Source: Syntrophaceae bacterium
Lineage (GTDB): Bacteria > Desulfobacterota > SM23-61
DNA: 13,733 nucleotides
Assembly (NCBI GenBank): GCA_003154025.1
Contig: PMCE01000416.1
Span: forward strand, 169 to 13,901
Reading direction: 5' to 3'
This document shows, one piece after another, positions 5,310-12,588 of this stretch; position 1 is the first letter of the stretch, and each line of letters opens with the position of its first letter. The notes under the pieces were generated by a model. That model saw nothing but the letters and a program-made list of their open reading frames with translations. It did no database searches and was not told where the DNA came from. A program made the position numbers and the translations under genes.

Positions 5310-6470
5310 ATGTTTGAAAAACCAACGGTTGTCGCTGTAAACGGGTCACCCCATGCCGGGATCGGCAACACGGGTCTGATGATTGAAATGCTCCGTTCGA
5401 CCCTTGCGGAGGAGGGCTTCGACCTCAAGGTTATCAATCTTGCCGGCCAGAATATCGAGTACTGCACCGGCTGCGCCTTCTGCATGGAGAAAGGACGATG
5501 CTGGATCGACGATGACCACCGGAAGATCGTGGACAAGCTCCTGGCGGCCGACGGGGTCATCCTGGCCTCTCCCGTGTACTTTCTGCATGTTACCGGCCAG
5601 ATGAAAACTTTCCTGGACCGGAGCCTGGCCTTCGGGCACAAACCGCGGTCGGCCTGGAAGCCGGGCCTGGCCATCAGCGTTTCGGCCGGATTGGGGGAAA
5701 CGGATACGGCGGACTACCTGGCTTTTCTGCTACGCACCTTCGGGGCTTTTTCGGCGGGCACTTTGACGGCCATGGCAACCCAACCTGGGGGGTTTTTGGG
5801 AAAGGAGGCCGTTGAGGCCAGGGCGGCTGACTTAGCCAAGGACTTGGCCCGGGCGATAAAGGAAAAGCGGCGTTATCCAGCCACCGACCGGGATCTTCGT
5901 TTCTACCAATTCATGGGAGACTTGGTGAAGGCCCAGAAGGACACGGTAATGAAACACGACTACAAGCATTGGCAGGAGCATGGCTTCTACGATAGCTTCG
6001 AAAAGTATATCCAACAGGAAACCGCCGAGGTCGCCTTCGATGGGGAGTTGCGCGACACCTGGATTAAAGAAATGATTCAAGAGCATAAGGCCAGGAAGAA
6101 CGGACAACCGGTAAAGGTGAAGAAGGAGCCCAGTGCGGCTGCCCCCGTGCCCAAAAGTTGCCGAGAATTGATTCAGACAATGCCTTTGGGATTCCAGCCG
6201 GAAGCGGCCGGAGACTTGACCGCAGACCTCCAGTTCGAGGTCCATGGCGAGGAGAATTTCATCGCCCACCTGAAGATTGCCAAAGGCTCCTGTACCTACC
6301 AGGATGGGCCGGCGGACAAGCCGAATCTAATCATCAAAACTCCCGCTGATGTCTGGTTGAAGATTTTCCGGGGCGAGCTGAACGGCCAGAAGGCCTTCAT
6401 GGAAGGCCGGTACAAGGTGGAGGGGGATATGAATCTCCTTCTGAAATTGAATCGTCTCTTTTCGGCTTAG
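5310..6470 (+). CDS. Iron-sulfur flavoprotein (NADPH-dependent FMN reductase fold) fused to an SCP2 domain
   Basis: 386 residues from ATG 5310, which has AAAGGA about 9 nt upstream; a TTG at 5247 in the same frame lacks such support. The N-terminal 180 or so residues are a flavodoxin-like FMN reductase domain: VVAVNGSPHAGIGNT (phosphate-binding loop, 7-21) and ASPVYFLHVTGQMKTFLDR (86-104). Inserted between them is the compact cluster motif C52-x2-C55-x2-C58-x5-C64 seen in archaeal and anaerobe Isf proteins, where it ligates one [4Fe-4S]. A helical middle (about 180-280) leads to a C-terminal SCP2-like domain (about 283-386, ending GRYKVEGDMNLLLKLNRLF), a hydrophobic-ligand-binding fold. The enzyme is cytoplasmic. 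It probably passes electrons between ferredoxin-type donors and a small or lipophilic acceptor. The acceptor is unknown, and the SCP2 fusion is the unusual part. Confidence 0.9.
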   Translation: MFEKPTVVAVNGSPHAGIGNTGLMIEMLRSTLAEEGFDLKVINLAGQNIEYCTGCAFCMEKGRCWIDDDHRKIVDKLLAADGVILASPVYFLHVTGQMKTFLDRSLAFGHKPRSAWKPGLAISVSAGLGETDTADYLAFLLRTFGAFSAGTLTAMATQPGGFLGKEAVEARAADLAKDLARAIKEKRRYPATDRDLRFYQFMGDLVKAQKDTVMKHDYKHWQEHGFYDSFEKYIQQETAEVAFDGELRDTWIKEMIQEHKARKNGQPVKVKKEPSAAAPVPKSCRELIQTMPLGFQPEAAGDLTADLQFEVHGEENFIAHLKIAKGSCTYQDGPADKPNLIIKTPADVWLKIFRGELNGQKAFMEGRYKVEGDMNLLLKLNRLFSA

Positions 6471-6491
6471 GAACCAAAAGGAAGAGGAAAT

Positions 6492-6779
6492 ATGGAAGAT
6501 CAAGATGCTTATCGCAAGGCCAAGCGACGAGTTGGGGCCAAGTTAGGGTTCTACTGGCATCTGGGCGTCTACCTGGCCGTTAACACTCTTCTGATCATCA
6601 TCAACATCGGTACATCGACCGAGTACTTGTGGTTCAAATGGCCGCTCCTGGGATGGGGAATCGGCGTCTTTTTTCATGGTCTGGCCGTATTCCGCTTTTC
6701 TTCCGGCAGGCTCGCTGCCATGAAGGAACGGATGATCGCGGAAGAGATGAAAAAGGAATCCCTTGTGAACGATTATTGA
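6492..6779 (+). CDS. Small 2TM-domain membrane protein
   Basis: 95 residues. A charged N-terminus (AYRKAKRRVGAKLGFYWHLGVY) is followed by two membrane helices at about 24-40 and 49-68, then a charged C-terminal helix. This is the layout of the 2TM domain family (Pfam 2TM), often found as small accessory proteins or fused to histidine kinases and regulators. GGAAGAGGAA just upstream is a good ribosome binding site. It starts 21 nt after the flavoprotein stop, so it is very likely co-transcribed. It could tether the soluble flavoprotein at the membrane, but that is speculation. Confidence 0.85.
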   Translation: MEDQDAYRKAKRRVGAKLGFYWHLGVYLAVNTLLIIINIGTSTEYLWFKWPLLGWGIGVFFHGLAVFRFSSGRLAAMKERMIAEEMKKESLVNDY

Positions 6780-6841
6780 AACGAAGGGAAGAACATGGAA
6801 CGAATATTTTGGGGATGGACTCAGGGGAGGATCGGTTAATC

Positions 6842-7480
6842 ATGGAAACGGCCCTTTTCTTGGGTTTGACCTCCGGGGGAGCCTGCCTGGCCAGCTGCGG
6901 TCCTCTCGCCGCGGCATTGCTTGCCTCCGAAGAGGTTTCGTTTAAGCGAAGCAGCGCACTCCTTACGGTGTTCCTCTCCGGAAGACTCCTCGGGTATCTC
7001 GGCTGGGCCGTTCTGTCCTGGCTCCTGGGATGGCTGATCCTTCAAAGTCCGAAAGGGATTGCCTTCTTTTCCGCCGCAGACCTGGCCTTAGGCGCATGGC
7101 TGATTTATTATGGCATCCGCCCGCCCGTCCCTTCCCACGGCAGCTGCCCTGGCGCGACTTTTAATTCCTCCTGGAGCGGCCATCACGCTTTCTTTCGGGG
7201 AGGAGTCTGGGGATTCCTGAGCGGGCTGCAAATATGCCCCCCATTCTTAACCGCTGTCACCGAGGCGGCCAGAACGGGAAGCTTGGGGGGCTCGCTCCTC
7301 TTTTTCTTTATCTTTTACCTGGGGACGGGAATTTGGTTTCTTCCCTTCCCCTTCATCGGAACCCTTGGACGTTTTCGCCAGGTCGCCCAGGTGGCCCGTT
7401 TCTTAACCCTGCCGCTGGGGGCCTATTTTATCTATTCCGGATTTATCGCCATTGCAGGAGGGAAGGCGTTCTATGGCTGA
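6842..7480 (+). CDS. DsbD/SafE-like membrane protein (cytochrome c biogenesis transmembrane type)
   Basis: 212 residues with about six membrane helices. The first helix has GGACLASCGPL (Cys15, Cys19). This is the pattern of the DsbD_2/UreH-type transmembrane family, often annotated sulfite exporter TauE/SafE. A second conserved point is LQICPPFL (Cys132) opening the second half, as in CcdA-type proteins where paired membrane cysteines carry reducing equivalents across the membrane. ATG 6842 is chosen because GGGAGG lies 11 nt upstream and the hydrophobic segment starts at once; an in-frame ATG at 6815 has no ribosome binding site. The stop overlaps the next gene by 8 nt, implying translational coupling to the polyferredoxin. 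Thiol/electron transfer is inferred; metal or sulfur export is the alternative. Confidence 0.8.
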   Translation: METALFLGLTSGGACLASCGPLAAALLASEEVSFKRSSALLTVFLSGRLLGYLGWAVLSWLLGWLILQSPKGIAFFSAADLALGAWLIYYGIRPPVPSHGSCPGATFNSSWSGHHAFFRGGVWGFLSGLQICPPFLTAVTEAARTGSLGGSLLFFFIFYLGTGIWFLPFPFIGTLGRFRQVAQVARFLTLPLGAYFIYSGFIAIAGGKAFYG

Positions 7481-8651
7481 GATATTAACCATGACGAAAA
7501 AACCGGTTGATCCAATCGCCGGGCTGGGAAAAAATTGGGGGGCCTCTTTACTCTGGACTTTTCCGACGGTGATATGGTCCCTGTTGGTCTTTTCAAAGGG
7601 ATTGCAGGGTGCCCTTGTGGAAAAGGCGGCCACGATCGCCACCGTGGCCTTTCTGGCCGGAGTCTTTCTCTGGATGATGAGATCCGGGGAAACCTACCGG
7701 CCGCGCCGGATATTCTTCGTTGTCCTGGGGTTTCTCTTCCCCGTGGGTTTCATCTCCGAGCTCGTCGCCCAGCGGGGGTCGATGAGCATTTCGCTGGACC
7801 AGATGCTCCTCGGCAATACCCCCTTCTGCCACCTGGCCCTTCCCATGATGGCCCTTCCCGCCATTCTCTCCAAGACCATCATTTTCCCCGGAAGCATCCT
7901 GCCCAAGCCTGAAAACCCACACGCCTTCGGGGCCATGCTCGTCCTGTGGGTCGGAGCCACCATTATTCTGGGCCGGGGCTGGTGCGGCTGGGGTTGTTTT
8001 TTCGGCGGAATCGAAGAAGGATTTGCCTCTCTGCGGCGAAAACCGCTGTGGCCGAAGATCGACCGACGGTGGACCCTCTTTCCCTGGGCGGTGCTGACCG
8101 TGGTGGTGGTAGGAACGGCGGTATCCCTCGCGCCTTTTTATTGCGAGTGGCTTTGCCCATTCAAGACCGTTACCGAGTTTCCCGCGGTGACCTCCCTGAG
8201 GACGGGCGTGCAGTTTGGGATCTTTACGGCCCTTTTCGCTGCCTTGGTGGTCATCCTTCCTATTCTAACCAAGAAGAGAACCCAATGTTCCTTCTTTTGC
8301 CCCCTGGGGCCGGTTCAAGCACTGGCCAATAAGATTAACATTTTCGAGCTGAAGACCGATCCCGAGCGGTGTGTTTCCTGCGGGCTTTGCGAAAAAGTCT
8401 GCCCCTTCATGGCCATCGATCGGAAAGAAGGCGGGCTGAGACAGGTCAACATGCACTGCAGCCGGTGCGCGGCCTGTGCGGATGTGTGCCCGAAAGGGGC
8501 GGTCCGCTTCCGGATCAAGGGTACCCCGTTTACGGTCCATTCTTCGGCCCCGCGCATGATGTTCCTCCTGGCCACTTGGAGTTTCGCCACGATGTTTGGC
8601 GGAAGCATCATCGCCAATGGTCTGACGAAAATTCTCGTGCATCTCCTTTAG
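7473..8651 (+). CDS. Membrane polyferredoxin, NapH/CcoG-like 4Fe-4S protein
   Basis: 392 residues. Several membrane helices carry cysteine pairs in the NapH/NosR/MauN manner: GRGWCGWGCFFG (Cys171, 175), CEWLCP (224, 228) and CSFFCPLGP (272, 276). These are followed by two classical 4Fe-4S motifs, CVSCGLCEKVCP (300-310) and CSRCAACADVCP (329-339), and a final hydrophobic anchor. Relatives take electrons from the quinol pool and pass them on across or along the membrane. The first pair reads CFFG instead of the usual CPxG. AGGAGG lies 11 nt upstream of ATG 7473, within the preceding gene. Neighbours suggest it wires the membrane pool to the iron-sulfur flavoprotein and the DsbD-like protein. 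The direction of electron flow is not readable. Confidence 0.9.
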   Translation: MAEILTMTKKPVDPIAGLGKNWGASLLWTFPTVIWSLLVFSKGLQGALVEKAATIATVAFLAGVFLWMMRSGETYRPRRIFFVVLGFLFPVGFISELVAQRGSMSISLDQMLLGNTPFCHLALPMMALPAILSKTIIFPGSILPKPENPHAFGAMLVLWVGATIILGRGWCGWGCFFGGIEEGFASLRRKPLWPKIDRRWTLFPWAVLTVVVVGTAVSLAPFYCEWLCPFKTVTEFPAVTSLRTGVQFGIFTALFAALVVILPILTKKRTQCSFFCPLGPVQALANKINIFELKTDPERCVSCGLCEKVCPFMAIDRKEGGLRQVNMHCSRCAACADVCPKGAVRFRIKGTPFTVHSSAPRMMFLLATWSFATMFGGSIIANGLTKILVHLL

Positions 8652-8664
8652 TCGAGGGAAAAAT

Positions 8665-9189
8665 ATGAAACGATTGATTATTTTTCTGGGATATGGAGCC
8701 GCCTCTTTGACGATCCTCTTCGCTCTTGCTCTGCCGATCAAGGGTTTCCCGGTATTTTTATCGGCGCTCGGCTCTCTTAACCTCAAGATCGCCCCCTGGT
8801 TCTCCGGCGGCGAGGTAGCCTTTGTAATCGACCGGGGCAGCTACCAAATCAAGGTCTTTCACCCCGTTTATCCGGCGTTGGTGGGGGAGGGGGCAAAAGG
8901 TTTTGTGCAAGTGGTATGGCAGCCAAGAAGCGCCTTGCCGTCTCAGGTGCGGGAGGCGATCGACCTGAACCGCGATGGAACGGTGGACTGTGAAATTTCC
9001 TTTTCCAACCCTCCGGGGGAAGAGTCTGCTCCGATGCTTACCGTCGTTCCCCGATCCTCATGGGTGTCTCCCGTCCATGACTCTCCGACCCGCGCCCTCG
9101 GAGGCCTCTCTCCCGGAGGGGTCCTCGTGGAGAGGGTGAAGGATGCCATGTTCGTCCGCATTCCCATACAAAAGATGGGCCCTTCATAA
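8665..9189 (+). CDS. Membrane-anchored extracytoplasmic protein with an EF-hand/dockerin-type loop, unknown function
   Basis: 174 residues. MKRLIIFLGYGAASLTILFALALP is an N-terminal anchor or signal segment with no lipobox or obvious cleavage site. The rest is soluble and should face the periplasm. Residues 100-108 (DLNRDGTVD) fit a DxNxDGxxD calcium-binding loop as found in dockerins and EF-hands, here as a single copy. I do not recognise the family. GAGGGA precedes the start at suitable spacing, and the gene follows the polyferredoxin by 13 nt. It is last in the redox operon and may be a periplasmic partner of the membrane proteins. An 89-bp gap separates it from the phosphate operon, with no clear terminator. 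Confidence 0.8.
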   Translation: MKRLIIFLGYGAASLTILFALALPIKGFPVFLSALGSLNLKIAPWFSGGEVAFVIDRGSYQIKVFHPVYPALVGEGAKGFVQVVWQPRSALPSQVREAIDLNRDGTVDCEISFSNPPGEESAPMLTVVPRSSWVSPVHDSPTRALGGLSPGGVLVERVKDAMFVRIPIQKMGPS

Positions 9190-9239
9190 ATCGGATCCTT
9201 TCGGCGCCCGGAAATGTCTTCTCCGGTTAATGAATGCAC

Positions 9240-9267
9240 TTGATCAATTGCCCGTTTTAGGTAATAT
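9240..9267 (+). promoter_or_regulatory. Weak candidate promoter of the pst operon
   Basis: TTGATC (9240-9245) and TAATAT (9262-9267) with a 16-bp spacer, each matching 4 of 6 consensus bases. Transcription would start about 5-10 nt before the pstB1 ATG, leaving almost no leader, and no Shine-Dalgarno sequence is visible there. No Pho box (paired CTGTCAT) was found. Read-through from the redox operon is possible. Confidence 0.25.
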
Positions 9268-9278
9268 TATTAATCCAC

Positions 9279-10049
9279 ATGGGCAATCACGATCACCCCA
9301 TAAAGATGAAAGCGGAAGGCCTGGATTTTTTTTACGGAACGTTCCAGGCCTTGAAAAATGTTAACCTCGAAGTAAAAGAAAGGCAGATTACCTCCCTTAT
9401 CGGCCCTTCGGGTTGTGGGAAATCGACCTTCCTGCGGACGCTGAACCGCATGAACGACCTGATTCCCCAGACCCGGGTCACGGGCACCATCCTGCTGGAC
9501 GGCCAGAATATCTATGCCCCGGATGTAAACCCCGTAAACCTTCGACAGCGGGTGGGAATGGTCTTCCAGAGGCCCAACGCTTTCCCCAAGTCCATCTTCG
9601 AAAATGTGGCCTTCGGCCCCAGGGTTTTGGGCAACGCCCGCAAATCCGACCTGCAGGAGATCGTGGAAAAAAGCCTCAAGGGGGCCGCTCTTTGGGAAGA
9701 AGTGGCCGATCACCTCCAGCACCCGGCCACGGAACTTGCCTTGGGGCAGCAGCAACGGCTTTGTATCGCCCGGGTCCTGGCCATCCAGCCCGAGGTGATC
9801 CTCATGGATGAGCCCTGCTCGGCACTTGACCCCATGGCCACCCTGCGGATCGAAGAATTGATGCAGGAGCTGAAAGAGAACTACACCATCGTCATCGTGA
9901 CCCATAATATGCAGCAGGCGGCCCGCGCTTCGGACTGGGTTGGGTTTTTCCTCCTCGGCGAGCTGCTCGAATACGGCCCCAGCAAAGAGATCTTCACCAA
10001 CCCCAAGGACCAGCGGACGGAGAATTACATCACGGGGAGATACGGGTGA
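9279..10049 (+). CDS. pstB: Phosphate transporter ATP-binding protein PstB (copy 1), degraded signature motif
   Basis: 256 residues, typical PstB length and content ([25 protein letters not shown]). Walker [10 protein letters not shown] (42-50), the Q-loop [20 protein letters not shown] with Gln97, Walker B VILMDEP (173-179), the D-loop SALDP and the H-loop THNMQQ (His209) are all canonical. The ABC signature, almost always LSGGQ in PstB, reads LALGQ (153-157): Ser to Ala and Gly to Leu. It is cytoplasmic, and would power phosphate import through PstC/PstA. It lies upstream of pstS, whereas pstB is usually last before phoU. Start at 9279 is assumed; ATG 9306 is an alternative and neither has a clear ribosome binding site. 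A second PstB is encoded at 12589. Confidence 0.93.
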   Translation: MGNHDHPIKMKAEGLDFFYGTFQALKNVNLEVKERQITSLIGPSGCGKSTFLRTLNRMNDLIPQTRVTGTILLDGQNIYAPDVNPVNLRQRVGMVFQRPNAFPKSIFENVAFGPRVLGNARKSDLQEIVEKSLKGAALWEEVADHLQHPATELALGQQQRLCIARVLAIQPEVILMDEPCSALDPMATLRIEELMQELKENYTIVIVTHNMQQAARASDWVGFFLLGELLEYGPSKEIFTNPKDQRTENYITGRYG

Positions 10050-10053
10050 AGAA

Positions 10054-10890
10054 ATGAAGAAAGCCAGACACCCGGTGCGAATTCTCGTCTTGGCTCTTTG
10101 CCTCTGCCAGATTCTTTTGCCTGGCTGCCACCGAAAGCAGGCAGAGGTAACGGTAGTGGGGTCCACTTCCATTCAGCCTTTTGCCGAGGCCTTGGCCGAA
10201 GAGTTTATGGCCCACCATCTCCGGCAGAAAATATTCATCCAGGGGGGTGGCTCAACCGCCGGAATTCAGGCGGTCCTCACGGGAGCGTCGCAAGTGGGGA
10301 TGTCTTCCCGGAAACTGGAGGAGAGCGAAAAGCTGCTGATCGCGATTCCCATCATCTACGATGCCATTGCGGTGATTGTCCATCGGACCAACCCGCTGGA
10401 CAATTTGAGCATGGACCAGATCCGGAAGATTTATGCTGGCAAGATCACCCGCTGGAAAGAGGTGGGGGGCGCGGACCGGGCCATCACCTTGGTGACCCGG
10501 GAGGAAGGGTCGGGCACCCGGGAAACTTTCCAGAACCTGGTCATGGGAAAAAATGAGGAGGTCACTCTGGGCGCCCTCGTCCAGGATTCCAACGGCGCCA
10601 TCCGGCAGGTCGTGGCCGATGACCCCAATGCCATCGGTTTCATATCCCTGGGGTTGGTGAACGACCGGGTAAAGGCCTTGACGATCGACGGAATTGAGCC
10701 CACCCTCGAAAATATCCGGACCCGTCGTTATCAGATCATTCGCCCCTTTCTCTTTGTCTTTAAGTCCACCCCCCAGGGGGTGGCCAAGGAGTTCCTGGAT
10801 TATGTGCTGAGCCCGGCAGGGCAAAAACTGCTCGTACAGGAAGGGCTGGTAAGCATGAATCAAACCTCTCAGGGAGAGGCACGGAAATAG
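10054..10890 (+). CDS. pstS: Phosphate-binding lipoprotein PstS
   Basis: 278 residues from ATG 10054, four nt after the pstB1 stop. A basic N-terminus and hydrophobic stretch end in LLPGC, so Cys25 is the predicted lipidated residue and the protein sits in the periplasm on a membrane anchor. Phosphate-contact motifs of the family are present: VVGSTSIQPF (35-43), IQGGGSTAGI (62-71), VGMSSR (81-86) and REEGSGTRETF (149-159), which includes the Arg and SGT loop. DPNAIGFISLG near the middle of the C-terminal half is also typical. It delivers phosphate to PstCA. It is short and of the compact class seen in anaerobes. Family assignment is firm. Confidence 0.95.
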   Translation: MKKARHPVRILVLALCLCQILLPGCHRKQAEVTVVGSTSIQPFAEALAEEFMAHHLRQKIFIQGGGSTAGIQAVLTGASQVGMSSRKLEESEKLLIAIPIIYDAIAVIVHRTNPLDNLSMDQIRKIYAGKITRWKEVGGADRAITLVTREEGSGTRETFQNLVMGKNEEVTLGALVQDSNGAIRQVVADDPNAIGFISLGLVNDRVKALTIDGIEPTLENIRTRRYQIIRPFLFVFKSTPQGVAKEFLDYVLSPAGQKLLVQEGLVSMNQTSQGEARK

Positions 10891-10894
10891 AAGC

Positions 10895-11740
10895 ATGAAT
10901 AAAGAAAAATTCCTGGAGAGGGGTTTCCTCCTGGTCGCCCTCTCTTCCATTTCGATTCTGGCCTTGATCGCCTTTTTCATTTTCGAGCAGGGTCTTCCCC
11001 TCATCTGGAAGGTAGGGTTACCCTCCTTCCTCCTGGGGGACCGCTGGTTTCCGAGCAAAGGCTCTTTCGGAATCTTTCCCATGATCGTGGGGTCTTTCTG
11101 GGTGACTCTGGGGGCGCTGGTCGTGGGTGTTCCCCTGGGACTGGCCTGCGCCATTTTCCTCTGCGAACTGGCCCCGACAAAGGTGGGTATGATCCTGCGC
11201 CCCATGATCCAGCTTCTGGCCGCCATCCCATCGGTCATCTATGGGTTCTGGGGGTTGATCGTGCTCGTGCCTCTCATCCGGAATCATCTGGGGGGGCCGG
11301 GCCTGAGCATCCTCGCCGGTTCCTTTGTGCTGGGCATCATGATTCTGCCCACGATCATCAGCATCTCGGAGGATTCTCTTCGGGCTTTGCCCAGGATTTA
11401 TAAGGAAGGAGCGCTTTCCCTCGGCGCCACTCATTGGCAGACCATCTGGCGGGTCCTGCTGCCCGCCGCCCGTTCGGGCATCGTGGCCAGTGTGATCCTG
11501 GGGATGGGAAGGGCGCTCGGGGAGACCATGGCCATGATCATGATCCTGGGAAACGCAGCGCAGATGCCCCATTCGATCTTAAGCAGTGCCCGGACACTGA
11601 CGACAAATATCGGCATTGAAATGGGCTATGCCTCGGGGGATCACCGTCAGGCCCTCTTTGCCACGGGGGTCGTCCTTTTCTTTATCATCATGGGCTTGAA
11701 CTCCCTGGCCATGGTCATTTCCCGGAAGGGGAGGACGTGA
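10895..11740 (+). CDS. pstC: Phosphate transporter permease PstC
   Basis: 281 residues, about six membrane helices, inner membrane. GSFGIFPMIVGSFWVTLGALVVGVPLG and IQLLAAIPSVIYGFWGL are typical of PstC, and the EAA-type coupling loop is SLGATHWQTIWRVLLPAARSGI, followed by GMGRALGETMAMIM. It starts four nt after the pstS stop and ends one nt before pstA. It should form the PstC/PstA channel contacted by the PstB ATPases. Assigned PstC rather than PstA by position and by the GxFGIFPMIVGS segment. Confidence 0.95.
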   Translation: MNKEKFLERGFLLVALSSISILALIAFFIFEQGLPLIWKVGLPSFLLGDRWFPSKGSFGIFPMIVGSFWVTLGALVVGVPLGLACAIFLCELAPTKVGMILRPMIQLLAAIPSVIYGFWGLIVLVPLIRNHLGGPGLSILAGSFVLGIMILPTIISISEDSLRALPRIYKEGALSLGATHWQTIWRVLLPAARSGIVASVILGMGRALGETMAMIMILGNAAQMPHSILSSARTLTTNIGIEMGYASGDHRQALFATGVVLFFIIMGLNSLAMVISRKGRT

Positions 11741-11741
11741 G

Positions 11742-12575
11742 GTGAGGATCTCCCGCCATTTTACCCAGGAAGTTGCCAGGGCGGTGATCTGGGCCGCCTC
11801 CTTTTCTACCCTGGCGGTTATGTTCTGGATCCTTTACCAGGTCTTGCGGGAGGGACTTCCCCTTTTGCATCTCAGTTTTTTCTTGGACCCTCCTCGAGAA
11901 ATGGGCCGGGCCGGAGGGGTCTCTTCCACGATCGTCGGCACCTTGGCCCTGACCGTTGTAGCCATCGTGATCGCCACCCCGCTGGGAGTGGGCACGGCGA
12001 TCTTTCTGCGGGAGTACACCCGGGAGGGCCGCGTCAGCCGGATCATCCGTTTTGGGACCGATTGCCTGGCTGGAGTCCCTTCGATCATCTTCGGCCTCTT
12101 CGGGTTCGTTTTTTTTGTGATCTTCCTCGGCATGGGGTGGTCCATTCTCTCCGGAGGACTCACGCTGGCTGCGATGATTCTTCCCACCATCATCTGCACG
12201 ACGGAGGAAGCCGTCAAATCCATCCCTTATTCCTACCGGGAAGTAAGCTATGGGTTGGGGGGAACCCGCTGGCAGACCATCCGCAAAGTAGTCCTGCCCA
12301 ACGCTCTTCCGGGAATCTTGACCGGAGTTCTGCTGGGAGTGGGACGGAGCGTGGGGGAGACCGCGGCCGTCATCCTGACCGCAGGCTCTTCCTTCCTGAT
12401 GCCCGACTCGCTCTTTTCCCCGATCCGCACCATGGCCGTCCATTTCTACATCCTGGCGCGGGAGGGGATTTCCATGGAAATGGCCTATGCCACGGGGGCC
12501 GGACTGATCATCTTGATCCTGATCATCAATACCGTGGCCAACTGGCTGCTGTTCCGCTATGTTCACAAAGGGTGA
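11742..12575 (+). CDS. pstA: Phosphate transporter permease PstA
   Basis: 277 residues starting at GTG 11742. GGGGAGG lies 6 nt upstream and pstC stops one nt before, so translation is probably coupled. PstA hallmarks include GGVSSTIVGTLALTVVAIVIATPLGVGTAI in the second helix region, LAGVPSIIFGLFGFVFFV, the coupling loop LGGTRWQTIRKVVLPNALPGI, and GVGRSVGETAAVILTAGSS. Inner membrane, about six helices, pairs with PstC. Nothing unusual apart from its position between two different PstB-linked ends of the operon. Confidence 0.95.
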   Translation: MRISRHFTQEVARAVIWAASFSTLAVMFWILYQVLREGLPLLHLSFFLDPPREMGRAGGVSSTIVGTLALTVVAIVIATPLGVGTAIFLREYTREGRVSRIIRFGTDCLAGVPSIIFGLFGFVFFVIFLGMGWSILSGGLTLAAMILPTIICTTEEAVKSIPYSYREVSYGLGGTRWQTIRKVVLPNALPGILTGVLLGVGRSVGETAAVILTAGSSFLMPDSLFSPIRTMAVHFYILAREGISMEMAYATGAGLIILILIINTVANWLLFRYVHKG

Positions 12576-12588
12576 GAAAAAATAAGGG

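Noticed and set aside
9208..9226. CCGGA-N9-TCCGG inverted repeat as a terminator of the redox operon
   Set aside because: Only a 5-bp stem with a long loop and no following T-run.
9190..9278. A Pho box for the pst operon
   Set aside because: No pair of CTGTCAT-like repeats at 11-bp spacing is present.
11715..12566. Long minus-strand open frame opposite pstA
   Set aside because: Very rich in Asp, Gly, His and Gln as expected of an antisense frame to a GC-rich membrane-protein gene; pstA is unambiguous.
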